This document shows positions 47,911-57,252 of a stretch of 64,000 nucleotides of DNA, piece after piece. Position numbers and translations under genes: made by a program. The DNA comes from Thalassotalea sp. 42_200_T64 (lineage in GTDB: Bacteria > Pseudomonadota > Gammaproteobacteria > Enterobacterales > Alteromonadaceae): positions 1-64,000 of the forward strand of contig MABC01000079.1 in NCBI GenBank assembly GCA_002162925.1. The letters run 5' to 3'. Position 1 is the stretch's first letter. Every line of letters begins with the position of its first letter. Below the pieces are notes generated by a model that made no database searches, had not been told where the DNA came from, and saw only the letters and a list, made by a program, of their open reading frames with translations.

Positions 47911-48361
47911 CCGACTGTGTTTTATGCACTTCTGCACCACTGATTAATTCAGATGCCATAATATCAAAACTGAATGCTTGGCCACCGCTAGTGGTCGCGA
48001 GAGTACGACGATTAAGTAATACCGAGGTAAATTCAGGTCCCATGCCACGTACGGTAATTAATTGCCCTTCGCCACCCTTTCTGTCTATCGATACCCCGGT
48101 GATGCGTTGCAGAGACTCGGCAACGTTTTGATCTGGAAATTTACCAATATCTTCGGCGGTAATGGCATCAACCACGGTACCCGAATCCATTTTGATATCT
48201 TGAGATTTAATCAAGCTGCGACGAATACCGCTTATGGTGATGACTTCAACTTCTTCCTCATTTTCATCCTGACTCGTTACTTCTTCTGCATTGATTGCAG
48301 TCGAAATGCCTAAGTTAAGCATGATGAGCATAGATAAATAATTAAGTTTTGATTTTTTCAT
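47876..48361 (-). pseudogene. TonB receptor signal peptide and plug fragment (N-terminal)
   Basis: It contains the signal peptide (to INAEEV), a TonB-box-like stretch EVITISGIRRSL and most of the plug. After KTQSA the frame is lost and 10 unrelated residues follow before the stop. Confidence 0.82.
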
Positions 48362-48538
48362 ATTTATTTCCCCTTGCAAATAAGCCTTTCATGTTGAATT
48401 TTATTAATATTAAACCGTTTTTTAATCGACCATCAGATATTTTATTGTATAAATTGCAATTGCAACCTTTATAATATAAGTAACCACATAAATACCTTTT
48501 ATACACAAGGCTTGTGCAACTGAAAATATTTTATATTT

Positions 48539-48563
48539 AAAAAGACGAGTCGTGAAACTCGCC
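48539..48563 (-). terminator. Terminator after the GEVED/GlyGly-CTERM gene
   Basis: GACGAGT (48544-48550) and ACTCGCC (48557-48563) pair with one G-U around a 6-base loop. On the minus strand the stem is followed by five T residues, 38 bases after the gene stop. Confidence 0.65.
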
Positions 48564-48601
48564 TTAACTTAAACGGCTGTTTTAGCGTTTTAACGAAATA
48601 T

Positions 48602-50368
48602 TTAGTTGCTTACTTTCATCCCCCGTCGACGGTTGCTAGTAAAAGCTAATAAGAGAATAATAATTGACCAGTTAAGCGAACCACCACTACTTTCTTTTAC
48701 TTTCGGTTCAGGTGTAGGTTCAGCTGGGGCTGTAACTGTCACTGTTATTGAACTTTCGGTTACCACACCAAATTTATCGGTTGCGCAGAGAGTGAATTCG
48801 AGGACCTCAGCATTTGCCGGCGCGTTAAAAGTGATGGTTGTACTTGTCGCGCCTTCAAGCGTTACGCTAGTGCCCGAAGATTGAGCCCACGACAGGGTCA
48901 GCATGTCATCATCGGCATCGCTCACTTGTGCGATGATCTGAACCGACTCTGAAATACCAATTTGAAAATCAGCAGGCAGTTCGATGACTGGCGCCTGATT
49001 ATTATCATCAATAAGAGTAAAGGTTACCTGTTGTTCGTCGATAGTGTATCCATCTACAATTGTCCGAGCGTTCAGGGTAACGTCTTCTGCCGATTGATTT
49101 ATATCATCATTGATGAAACTCACGGTTATTGCTTGGCTGTTCTCTTCACCGTCTAGCCATATCAGGCTATTTTGATCCGGTTCGATACGAAAATTGTTAT
49201 TTTCAATTTCAACCGATACAGACACTTCGCCCGTGCTTCCCGCCATGCGATTAATAGTAAGATTGACATTGTCATCAACACCTTCAAGCAAAGTGAATGC
49301 ATTATCAGAGAGCTCGACTATCGGTTTGACGCTAATTGCATAATCTTCAAACTCACCACTATCTAATGTCGCACAAGCGTCTTTTACACTCGAGTCATCA
49401 TTATAAGCCACCATCACTCGCATGATAGTTGCTCGTTTAACGGCTGTAACAGGTACGGTAATATTAGTTGTTAATTCTTTTTCTTCATTCTGATTGGCTG
49501 CGATATATATTTCCTCATGAACCATTTCGCTGTCTTCAAACTGATCATTTCCGTTCCAATTTATCCAGACTCCAAAACGTTGCGAGTCATTCCACTCTCC
49601 ATTGCCTGCGTTAGCAAGTACGGTCAGTTGATAGGTGTTATTTACCGTTAATTCTGTGGAAAAATCTTCGAGGTAAGAGCTATATCCTGCATCGGTATCA
49701 TTACCATCAATATTGTTAATTTGATCGAATGTTAAACCTGAAATATGAGCATAAGGCCCCCAATTTGAATCTGCCTCACAGACTGGCGTTAATTTGGCTT
49801 TAATAAACTGCTCTTTGGTTGTGCTATAAGAAACCGAATCGGAGTCGGTTATAGCTAATGTCACTGGATAACTTCCAGCCTCATTATAAGTTACCTGAGG
49901 TGGCGTCTGTCCGATGTAGCTCGCAGGAGTACCACCGGTAAATGTCCAATTCCAACCTTGTATAGTGGTTTCACTACCCGATAAGTCGGTAAAAGACACT
50001 GCTTCTCGACGGATCGCTAGACTCGTTTCACTAGCGATAAAATCGGCGTAGTTGCTTATGCCAGAGAATTTAACTTCAAAGCCATAGTCTAAGACTTCCC
50101 CAGATAAGATGGGAGAAATGTATGCCGCATCACCATCCGCACCATTGATATAATGACTAATAATTCGCAAATTAATTTGACGGTCTGTGACTGCATATAA
50201 TGGGATATCAATCGTCGCTGTAGCAGTATATTTATCATCAACCATTTGTGACACGGCAAAGATTTCTGAAGACACTAATTCGTTATCTGCAAAAACATAG
50301 TCGCCATTCCAATCCACCCAAATCCGTACCCGCTGGATAGCGCCGGCATCGCTTTCTCCTGGTGACAT
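48602..50368 (-). pseudogene. Largest open fragment of the GEVED/GlyGly-CTERM protein
   Basis: 588 codons are open: end of one GEVED domain (~1-115), PKD (~125-200, WTFTGGTPASYIGQTPPQVT), a complete GEVED (~205-350), Calx-beta-like (~355-455), an Ig-like domain (~460-545), and the sorting tail (~560-588). Seven codons upstream of the first Met is the in-frame TGA, so this piece has no signal peptide and would stay in the cytosol if made. Confidence 0.75.
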
Positions 50369-50475
50369 GGTGACTGCAATTTCAAATCATTCCACTTGTT
50401 CGAATGTGGTAGTCATTAAGTCGGTGAAGTTACTATAATTTCCATGGGTGGACGAATGATCGATGTCGCCAAAAC

Positions 50476-51087
50476 TCACGTTAGATATAGAGATATAATT
50501 ACTATTTTCAGTTTGTGGGGAGGCGTGGTCAGAATTTTGTAAGCATCGATGAAATCGAAGTCAAAATCTTGTGTGGCGGTTTTAATAGCATTAGTCCCCC
50601 ATTCCACGGCTGGATTTAGCCAAGTGAGAGTGGCGCTGGTATTGTTTGCCAGTTCATGGTGCGTCGCCGCCCCGGTAAAGACTAAGCTCGCTGATTGATT
50701 GCTGTTTATGGTGATAACCGGTGTTATTCCCTCAGGTAAATTGCTAAAGCGGAAATCAGTTCCCTCCTCCAGAGTACTTGTCGCCTTAGCAAATTTAGCG
50801 TCTTTATAAGTGCTAACCTCTACGCTACGGTTTACTATATTACCGTCATTTAGAAAAACCTCAGAAAGTGAATTAAGGAAATAAAGTAGAGCGTTTTCAG
50901 TTTCGTTGGCGGAAGCAGTTTTGACTACTATTGTATAGTCTTCAAACTCACCACTATCTAAAGTCGTACAAGAGCCATTGTCACTTGCAGCATCATTATA
51001 GGCAACCATTACTCGCATGATAATCGGTTTAATAACCGCTGTATCCGGTATTGTAATATCGGTAGTTAATACTTTAACTTCATTCAT
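50476..51087 (-). pseudogene. GEVED fragment (middle of the decayed protein)
   Basis: It includes the end of the first GEVED domain (MRVMVAYNDAASDNG, GEFEDYTIVV) and a linker. The same frame extends back to about 51435 without a stop through VWFDWNGNGELEE, showing that the domain was whole. It loses frame after DAYKILT near 50525. Confidence 0.72.
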
Positions 51088-51326
51088 ATCGGCTGCGGTA
51101 AATACTTCGTCATGAACAACTTCTGTTTCTTCAAGTTCACCATTTCCGTTCCAGTCAAACCAGACTTTAAAACGTTGCGAGTCATTCCACTCTCCATTGC
51201 CTGCGTTAGCAAGTACGGTCAGTTGATAGGTGTTATTTACCGTTAATTCGGTGGAAAAATCTTCGAGGTAAGAGCTATGCCCTTCAACATAATCATTGCC
51301 CTCAATATTGCTAATTTTCTGGAATG

Positions 51327-51545
51327 TTAAACCTGAAATATCAGCATAAACAGCCCAAGTTGATTCTCCAACACAAACAGGCTGGGGAATTTCGATATCC
51401 CCGGAATTAATGGCCGCGAATGCACTTTGCCCCCCATACCTGTATTAACTGATGGGCTATCCAGTAAATTTCGATTCAGTCCATAGGCTGAGCTCATCGA
51501 AAGTACCAATGTCGCGGTTATTACGTGTCTAAATATCGTCTTCAT
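51327..51545 (-). pseudogene. Signal peptide fragment of the decayed GEVED protein
   Basis: 72 codons: a good signal peptide (to SSAYGLN), then correct sequence up to VNTG, where the G6 run shifts the frame into 34 meaningless residues. With one base change the frame rejoins YGGQSAFAAINSGD. Confidence 0.72.
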
Positions 51546-52090
51546 AGTTGTCCTTTTTTCATTAATTTTTCATCAAAACGGTGACCAATAGAACTTCATG
51601 TACTGATCTGTCGGTGTTCTATTGTTCTTCCCTGGCACATTCTTCAACTGGAACGCCCTGTTGACAGCATCTCATTTATAATATAAATGCTATAAATATT
51701 GCTGTATTCTTTTTATAAAGGTTAATCAACTGTTAATTTGCATCAACAACTGATCCTCATCTTTAATTGACTCCTGCGTCTAATATTTTGATCAGACATT
51801 GAACAGAGCAAAATCAAATAAACGATTTGATTTAACCTATAATTTGTCACTGATTTTCAGCCTGTTTGATATAATTCCATCTCAATTTTGAGGTATATAT
51901 GAATTTAAAAATCAAACGGCAGATCATCTAACGCATTGTCGCAGGCGTATTTGAAGACTTGAAAACAGCCTCGTCACTGGATCAACCTTCACCGCAAAAT
52001 TAAAAGTAAGCTGTTGAAGTATAACTAAATAAACTATAATAAAACATAAAGTACTTAAGGGTAAGTCCACCCTAAAAAGGTGCTAAAACT
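51546..52090. other. Gene-free 545-base stretch before the transposase remnant
   Basis: It is AT-rich with stops in all frames. It should hold the old promoter of the GEVED gene. Parts may be decayed 5' sequence of the transposon next to it, but I cannot align any of it to a transposase N-terminus. Confidence 0.4.
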
Positions 52091-52500
52091 AAGCATATAG
52101 AGTGGCAAATAAAAGTTGAGATTGCCGATAATGTCAGGGCCATTAAACAGGCTGTCGAGCAGAGATCTTGCTTTATTCTTGCAACTAGTGGATCATTTTT
52201 AGTTGCCAATTGACACATTCTCCGCTGAAGAGATTTTGAAGCATGATAAAGCTCAACCAGCAGTAGACAGGGGCTTCAGATTCTTAAAATACCTGTTGTT
52301 TTCTGTATAAAATATCCAAGCTTAATCGATGCGCTGCTGATGATAATGACGCTATCATTACTGCATTATTCAATAGCGCAGCGACGAATGCGAGCGAATA
52401 TGGAAAAGCTGAAGAGACAATTCTAAATCAAAAAAATGGCCTATGGGGTCTGATCAATGCGTGGTTGATTTTATTTTTATTCGTATTTTCTGACATAGGG
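52091..52500 (+). pseudogene. IS1634-family transposase remnant (C-terminal third)
   Basis: In broken plus-strand frames one reads KHIEWQIKVEI, RAIKQAVEQRSCFILATS, then EEILKHDKAQPAVDRGFRFL, then IDALLMIMTLSLLHYSIAQR and RMRANMEKLKRQF. This order and wording match the C-terminal part of IS1634-type DDE transposases (YKxQQxVERGFRFLK, IEALxMxMTLxLLVYSLAQ). There are stops at several points and at least one frameshift between RFLKY and the next block. No terminal inverted repeats were found. It is an old, inactive remnant. Confidence 0.7.
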
Positions 52501-52651
52501 ATAATACGACGCGATAGTAGATTTTTATTGACTTGGATTCACAGGAAAATTATTGTTTGCTTTCACACATAAACAATAATTTTACCAATTTGGATGGACA
52601 CTTGCCCTATAGCACCAACATCTATCAATGCAGTTAGACAATTGCGGAGCA

Positions 52652-52862
52652 TCAATCAAAACGTTGATGGCGCTTAATCCCGTGTTGAGTTAACTTTTTA
52701 TGAAGATGGGTACGGTCAATCATTAAGGATTTGGCAACTTCGGTTATATTGCCGTCAAATTGTTCTATTTTTTTAATAAATACTCACGTTCCATTAACTG
52801 CTTAAAGTCTTTTAGCGATAATTGCTCATCGTCAAACGCGAGTTTTAACTTAGAGGTCTCTT
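52652..52862 (-). pseudogene. Fis-type HTH tail of an NtrC/NtrX-like regulator
   Basis: Read across one missing A in an A7 run (plus T7 at 52768-52774), the sequence gives LKDFKQLMEREYLLKKIEQF and then DGNITEVAKSLMIDRTHLHK, ending RHQRFD-stop. This is the C-terminal Fis-like HTH of a sigma-54 response regulator of the NtrX group. The receiver and AAA+ parts are absent. It is fused directly to the truncated outer-membrane gene upstream. Confidence 0.65.
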
Positions 52863-53518
52863 TCAAATTCATTGTAGGATAAGAAAAAAGACAATTCTTT
52901 ACCGGTGCCGAGAAAATTGAAATCAGTGACCTTACTGGTGACGTAAAATGAAGATAAATCGGCTTGGCTATCACAGTCTTTATATTCCGAATCAATCTGC
53001 CGAGTGTCTGTTATTCCGTTTGGTGAGTCTTGATAATAATGCCTCTGGTAATCGGCTGAATGGCCAATACAATCATAAACATAATCGTTTTCATTGAAAT
53101 CACTAAATTGAAAACCACTGCTGACTTCATATTGAATATTGCTGGCTTCTTGTACTGCAAAAACCACGATAACGTGATCACGCTGTTTACCCTTTTCCAA
53201 ATACACATCGGTATCGGTTAATTGAAATAATGTCCCTAATCTTAATCTGGCATCGGCGATTTCATTCGTATCGAGCACATCACCAATGGCTTGATAATAT
53301 TTTTTAACAATAAACTCACAATCGGTATCTTTGTTACCACTACAAATAATGTCATCAATGATTAAATCTTTGGTCTTGCTATTACGGGCTTGCGAGACAG
53401 AGTCTGCTGACGGGTTAACGCTTGGTTCGATTACCTGAGCGTAAGTTTGATTACTCATAAGCAATGCCGAGCCGATAGAAAGCGCGATAGCATTTTTTGC
53501 TAAAAAACGTTGAAACAT
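52850..53518 (-). pseudogene. Truncated Omp85/BamA-like outer-membrane protein
   Basis: 222 codons: a signal peptide (to NQTYAQV), a POTRA-like domain (~45-130; IIDDIICSGNKDTDC, ARLRLGTLFQLTDTDVYL) and the start of a beta-barrel (SSGFQFSDFNEND, LGTGKELSFFLSYNEFERDL). Family members have 350 or more residues with a full barrel, so the 3' half is gone. The frame runs into the Fis-HTH remnant at about 52860, consistent with a deletion that joined two genes. A POTRA-containing stub without a barrel is unlikely to work. Confidence 0.65.
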
Positions 53519-53762
53519 AAATATCCTGATTCTTATAATGTAAATGACAATCGTTCTATAGCAAATTAAGAGCCAGAATTATAAAAATAAAAAGAATAAA
53601 TTAACATATTGTTTTATAAGGATATAATTAGAAATAATTGATTTGTACTAAGTTCTATCATAATAGTAAGTGTTGCAAAAAAGCAACAGCAGTGAATAAA
53701 AGGCATCGATTAAATGTTTCTTGCTCAGGATAATTATCGATTAATGACTGAGCTTTATTTAC

Positions 53763-54569
53763 TCAAAGGTCTGTCCATTGTGGTTCTCGTTTGCCAAAAA
53801 AAGCGCAAACGCCTTCTTCACATTCATCCGAGAGCATCGCATCAAGCATACTTGCTCCGGCATGCGCAAAAGCACTTTCCATCGGCATTTCTAGCTGTTG
53901 ATAAAAAGCTTCTTTTCCTGCTCGGATACCTATGGCAGATTTACCCGCAATCTTTTGTGCTAACTTTTCTGTTTCTGCTAAAAGGAAGTCCGGCGAAACT
54001 GCTCGATTAATCAAGCCAAAACGTACGGCATCTTCTGCTGAAAATAAATCTCCAGTTAACGCTAATTCCATCGCATGTTTTCGGTGAATATTTCTGCCAA
54101 TCCCGACCAGTGGTGTACTACAAAAAGTACCTATATTAACACCCGGTGTGCAAAATTTAGCGCCATCACTAGCAATGGCTAAATCACACATTGAAACCAA
54201 CTGACACCCCGCAGCTGTTGCCGTGCCCTGAACACAAGCAATAATTGCTTTGGGTGACTTTACTAATGACATCATCATCTCTGCACAGCTATCTAACACT
54301 TGTTTAACTCGCTGTTCGCGTGTTAGCGGGTCGTTAGGTTTTCTGCCACTCATCTCTTTTAAATCATGACCTGCCGAAAACACTTTGCCAGAGCCAGTGA
54401 TGACAATAACTTTTACTTCACTATCTGCATTTGCTAACTCTATAGACTCTCTGAGTGCGGCGATCATTTGTGAAGACAATGGATTTCTTGCTGCAGGCCG
54501 ATTCAATGTTAGCCATAACACTCGACCTGACATACGCGATAAAACATTTGGTTCTGCTGAGTTATTCAT
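53763..54569 (-). CDS. ECHDC3-like enoyl-CoA hydratase/isomerase family protein
   Basis: This ~268-residue crotonase-fold protein has the oxyanion-hole stretch VFSAGHDLKEMSG and GTATAAGCQLVSMCDLAIAS, then PGVNIGTFCSTP, which together match the ECHDC3 group. That group lacks the two catalytic glutamates of true hydratases, and here the second segment also has Cys-Gln in that area, so hydratase activity is doubtful. The ATG at 54569 overlaps the TGA of the thioesterase gene, so the two are translationally coupled. It is the last gene of the transport/CoA cluster. Confidence 0.87.
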   Translation of the reverse strand: MNNSAEPNVLSRMSGRVLWLTLNRPAARNPLSSQMIAALRESIELANADSEVKVIVITGSGKVFSAGHDLKEMSGRKPNDPLTREQRVKQVLDSCAEMMMSLVKSPKAIIACVQGTATAAGCQLVSMCDLAIASDGAKFCTPGVNIGTFCSTPLVGIGRNIHRKHAMELALTGDLFSAEDAVRFGLINRAVSPDFLLAETEKLAQKIAGKSAIGIRAGKEAFYQQLEMPMESAFAHAGASMLDAMLSDECEEGVCAFFGKREPQWTDL

Positions 54570-55039
54570 CACTTTGGTTCCATAGTTGCGGGCATTTTTA
54601 CGGCGATCACAGTACCTTTGGCACAGATAATACCATTAGCAGAAACCGTAATTTCTACAATTATTTTTCGTTCTTTCACTTCCGTAAAAGTGCCGATTAA
54701 TTCTAATTCAACACCTTGAGGTGTCGGTGCTAAATAATTAATATTTAACGCCGCGGTAACAAAACGCAATGTCGGTGAACTGCCCATTTCTCGTTCTTCA
54801 CCGCGATACGCAATGGCGGATGCACTCCCGGTACCATGGCAATCAATTAATGAGGCAACCAAACCGCCATAGACAAAACCAGGAATAGCGGTGTGATAGG
54901 GCTCTGGCGTAAAATGGGCAATGGTTTTATCGCCAGACCAATAACTTTTTAATTGATGACCATCATGATTATTGGTACCACAACCATAACAGTGACTTAA
55001 ATCATCTGGGTAACACTGTTGAAATGCTTTATTGCTCAT
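54569..55039 (-). CDS. PaaI-like hotdog-fold acyl-CoA thioesterase
   Basis: The 156-residue protein has the hotdog pattern, with GFVYGGLVASLIDCHGTGSA forming the central helix and active-site region, and a cysteine-rich start CYGCGTNNHDG seen in this subfamily. It would hydrolyse an acyl-CoA, perhaps a side product of the ligase genes nearby. It begins 15 bases after the PaaK-like gene and overlaps the crotonase gene by one base. Confidence 0.87.
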   Translation of the reverse strand: MSNKAFQQCYPDDLSHCYGCGTNNHDGHQLKSYWSGDKTIAHFTPEPYHTAIPGFVYGGLVASLIDCHGTGSASAIAYRGEEREMGSSPTLRFVTAALNINYLAPTPQGVELELIGTFTEVKERKIIVEITVSANGIICAKGTVIAVKMPATMEPK

Positions 55040-55053
55040 TTTTATTCCTTAAG

Positions 55054-56304
55054 TTAAGACAATGATCTGAGATCATCAATAACCTTGCCATCATCTTTTA
55101 ATTGCTTTAACGGTAATAGTTCTACATCGCCAGAAAGTTTGGTAATCGATTTTAGGCTTAACGAAATGGCAGACTTTAATGTCTCGGCTTCCTCAATTGA
55201 ATAATGCTCACTGTTAATTTCACATTGTAAAAGCATACAATCATTGTGATTTTCTCTAGTGATCAACAAGCGCACTTTTGCAATTTCAGCATGAGCCTGG
55301 CGTACTCGCTCAATTTGAATTGGATGAACGAACATTCCCTTAATTTTAGCCGTCTGATCCGCACGACCTAACCAGCCTTTAATACGCATATTGGTGCGAC
55401 CACAAGCGCTTGAACCGGGTTTTATCGCCGATAAATCTCCGGTAGCAAACCGAATTAATGGGTAGTCTTTATTAAAATTGGTAATAACGACTTCACCAAC
55501 TTCACCATCAAGTACCGGCTCTTGTGTACCTGGTCTAACGATTTCAACAATGATATCTTCAGCAATAATTAACCCGTCAGATTCGGCACTCTCATAAGCA
55601 ATTAATCCAACATCAGCCGAGGCATATGCTTGTAAGGTTTCTACGCCTTGAGCTTGTAATTCACTGCGCAGTGCTTCTGGCAAAGCTTCCCCGGTGACTA
55701 ATGCTTTGGTAATGCAAGAAACGTCTCTATTTTGCTGTTGAGCTTTGTCTAATAATATTTTTAAAAATGATGGGGTACCGCAATACCCTGTAGGTTTTAA
55801 ATTATCGATAACATCAAGCTGCTGCTCGGTTTGTCCAGGTCCTGCGGGAATCACCACACAACCACAGGCTTTTGCTCCCGAGTCCATAATAAAGCCACCG
55901 GGCGTTAAGTGATAAGACAAACAATTTTGCACGCGTTCACCCTGGCGAAAACCTGCCGCATAAAAGGCTCGCCCCATGCGCCACCAATCTAGCCCTTCGC
56001 CTTCGGGATCATTAATCGGCCCAGGTGATTGAAATACTCGGCCAATACTGGCGGTTCCAGCGGTCAGTCCAGCAAAAATTGGTTGTTCTTGCTGTAGAGA
56101 GATCAAGTCTGATTTACGTGTGATCGGTAACGTAGCGAGTAAAGCCCTTGAATTGATATGTTCAATATTAATTTCTGCCAGAGTCTTTTGATAATACGGG
56201 CATTGATTCTTAGCAAAATTTAGCTGAACGGCTAATTGTGCAAATAAGCGATTTTCTCTTTGTTGTTGATTCTGGTTTTCTTTGTCGTCATAAAAGCTAT
56301 TCAT
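55054..56304 (-). CDS. PaaK-like adenylate-forming (phenylacetate-CoA ligase family) protein
   Basis: The ~416-residue protein aligns with PaaK-type enzymes: ITRKSDLISLQQEQP, GYCGTPSFLKILLDKA, QAYASADVGLIAYE and a C-terminal lid with LGRADQTAKIKGMFVHP. The Ser/Thr/Gly-rich ATP loop of PaaK (usually SSGTTGKP) is replaced by AGTASIGRVFQSPGPIND, so its ability to adenylate is uncertain. ATG at 56304 is preferred: AGGAG lies 11 bases before it, while the GTG at 56316 overlaps that site. It lies between the LivF-type ATPase and the thioesterase genes. Confidence 0.85.
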   Translation of the reverse strand: MNSFYDDKENQNQQQRENRLFAQLAVQLNFAKNQCPYYQKTLAEINIEHINSRALLATLPITRKSDLISLQQEQPIFAGLTAGTASIGRVFQSPGPINDPEGEGLDWWRMGRAFYAAGFRQGERVQNCLSYHLTPGGFIMDSGAKACGCVVIPAGPGQTEQQLDVIDNLKPTGYCGTPSFLKILLDKAQQQNRDVSCITKALVTGEALPEALRSELQAQGVETLQAYASADVGLIAYESAESDGLIIAEDIIVEIVRPGTQEPVLDGEVGEVVITNFNKDYPLIRFATGDLSAIKPGSSACGRTNMRIKGWLGRADQTAKIKGMFVHPIQIERVRQAHAEIAKVRLLITRENHNDCMLLQCEINSEHYSIEEAETLKSAISLSLKSITKLSGDVELLPLKQLKDDGKVIDDLRSLS

Positions 56305-56353
56305 CTGGTAGTTCACTCCTTAATATTATTTATTGGTATCATTATTTAAAATG

Positions 56354-57175
56354 CTACAACCAGCGTTTCCGGCGTTTATAAGACTTAAGGTTCTTAAAGC
56401 TTTTACGCTCTTCATTGCCACCGCCTAAATAGAACTCTTTCACATCTTCATTGCTTAATAATTGTTCTTTTGTCCCATCGAGGACTATTTTTCCCGATTC
56501 CATAATATAACCGTAGTCTGCCGCTTTGATCGCGTAATTGGCATTTTGTTCAACCAGCAACATGGTAATACCTTGGTCTCGATTGATTTTTCCAATAATT
56601 TCGAAGACTTCTTTAACCAAAAGTGGTGACAACCCCATTGAAGGTTCGTCCAGGCAAATCATTTTGGGACGCGCCATTAATGCTCGGCCAATCGCTAACA
56701 TTTGTTGTTCTCCACCTGAAAGGTAGCCCGCTAATCCGGTACGTTCTTTTAAGCGAGGAAAATAGTTATAGACCATTTCAATGTCTTGGTTAATATGTTT
56801 GTCATTGCGGGTATATGCCCCTAACTTTAGGTTTTCCAGTGACGTCATATCTTCAATGATGCGACGACCTTCCATGACCTGAAACATACCACTACGCACC
56901 ACATCTTCAGCATTTTTACGGTCGATACGTTCCCCCATAAAGGTGATATCACCACGCGTAACTTCACCTTTTTCGGTTTTAAGTAAACCTGAAATGGCTT
57001 TTAAGGTTGTCGATTTACCCGCACCATTTGGACCAAGTAACGTGACGATTTCGCCCTCGGGCACATCTAAACTGACGCCACGTAACACTTGAATAACTTC
57101 ATCATAAACGACTTCAACATTGTTCACTGACAATAGCGGTTTAGCTGTTTCTTTTTTAACTGCAACTTGTGACAT
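56354..57175 (-). CDS. Branched-chain-type ABC transporter ATPase (LivF type)
   Basis: ATPase with Walker A GPNGAGKST, signature YLSGGEQQMLAIGRALM and Walker B MICLDEPSMGLSP, plus the H-loop-like MLLVEQNANYAI typical of LivF. The ATG at 57175 (MSQVAVKKE) has GGAG 7 bases upstream; a frame extending to 57217 has no site. Its C-terminus has a basic tail (KSYKRRKRWL). Partner of the LivG-type ATPase at 62579-63385 in one importer. Confidence 0.93.
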   Translation of the reverse strand: MSQVAVKKETAKPLLSVNNVEVVYDEVIQVLRGVSLDVPEGEIVTLLGPNGAGKSTTLKAISGLLKTEKGEVTRGDITFMGERIDRKNAEDVVRSGMFQVMEGRRIIEDMTSLENLKLGAYTRNDKHINQDIEMVYNYFPRLKERTGLAGYLSGGEQQMLAIGRALMARPKMICLDEPSMGLSPLLVKEVFEIIGKINRDQGITMLLVEQNANYAIKAADYGYIMESGKIVLDGTKEQLLSNEDVKEFYLGGGNEERKSFKNLKSYKRRKRWL

Positions 57176-57252
57176 AATTACTCCATAAATGCAGGGGAAC
57201 AATGCTCCCCTATTCATTTTCTAATTTGATAATCTTAAATATCAAAAATCGA

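Larger units (their letters stand above)
45651..48361 (-). pseudogene. Decayed TonB-dependent receptor (TIGR01782-like, carbohydrate type)
   Basis: Three adjacent frames together make one ~900-residue outer-membrane receptor: signal peptide, plug (~60-165) and 22-strand barrel, ending in GVRGTFN with a terminal aromatic residue. Plug motifs ITAEDIGKFPDQNVAESLQR and RGMGPEFTSVLLN are those of the TonB-Xanth-Caul (TIGR01782) class, usually used for oligosaccharides. One base is missing near 47910 (the frame should read SAQLQEG) and a TAA at 47124-47126 interrupts the barrel in frame. The start is ATG 48361 with AAGGGG before it. Translation should stop early, so no functional receptor is expected. 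Confidence 0.85.
48602..51545 (-). pseudogene. Decayed GEVED/PKD surface protein with GlyGly-CTERM sorting signal
   Basis: Joining the frames gives one ~980-residue exported protein: signal peptide (51545, MKTIFRHVITATLVLSMSS), GEVED domains (recognised by WVDWNGD, VWINWNGND, GEFEDYAI), a PKD-like unit, a Calx-beta-like unit, a further Ig-like unit and a GlyGly-CTERM tail (SSGGSLNW, hydrophobic helix, NRRRG). GlyGly-CTERM proteins are processed by rhombosortase and released by type II secretion. Three lesions break it: a frameshift at a G6 run (51430-51435), another near 50525, and TGA at 50387-50389. AAGGAC precedes the start. It probably no longer makes full-length product. Confidence 0.8.

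Noticed and set aside
53672-53689. TGTTGC/GCAACA hairpin as terminator of the transport cluster
   Set aside because: The stem is only 6 bp, and on the minus strand no T tract follows it; the evidence was too weak for a feature.
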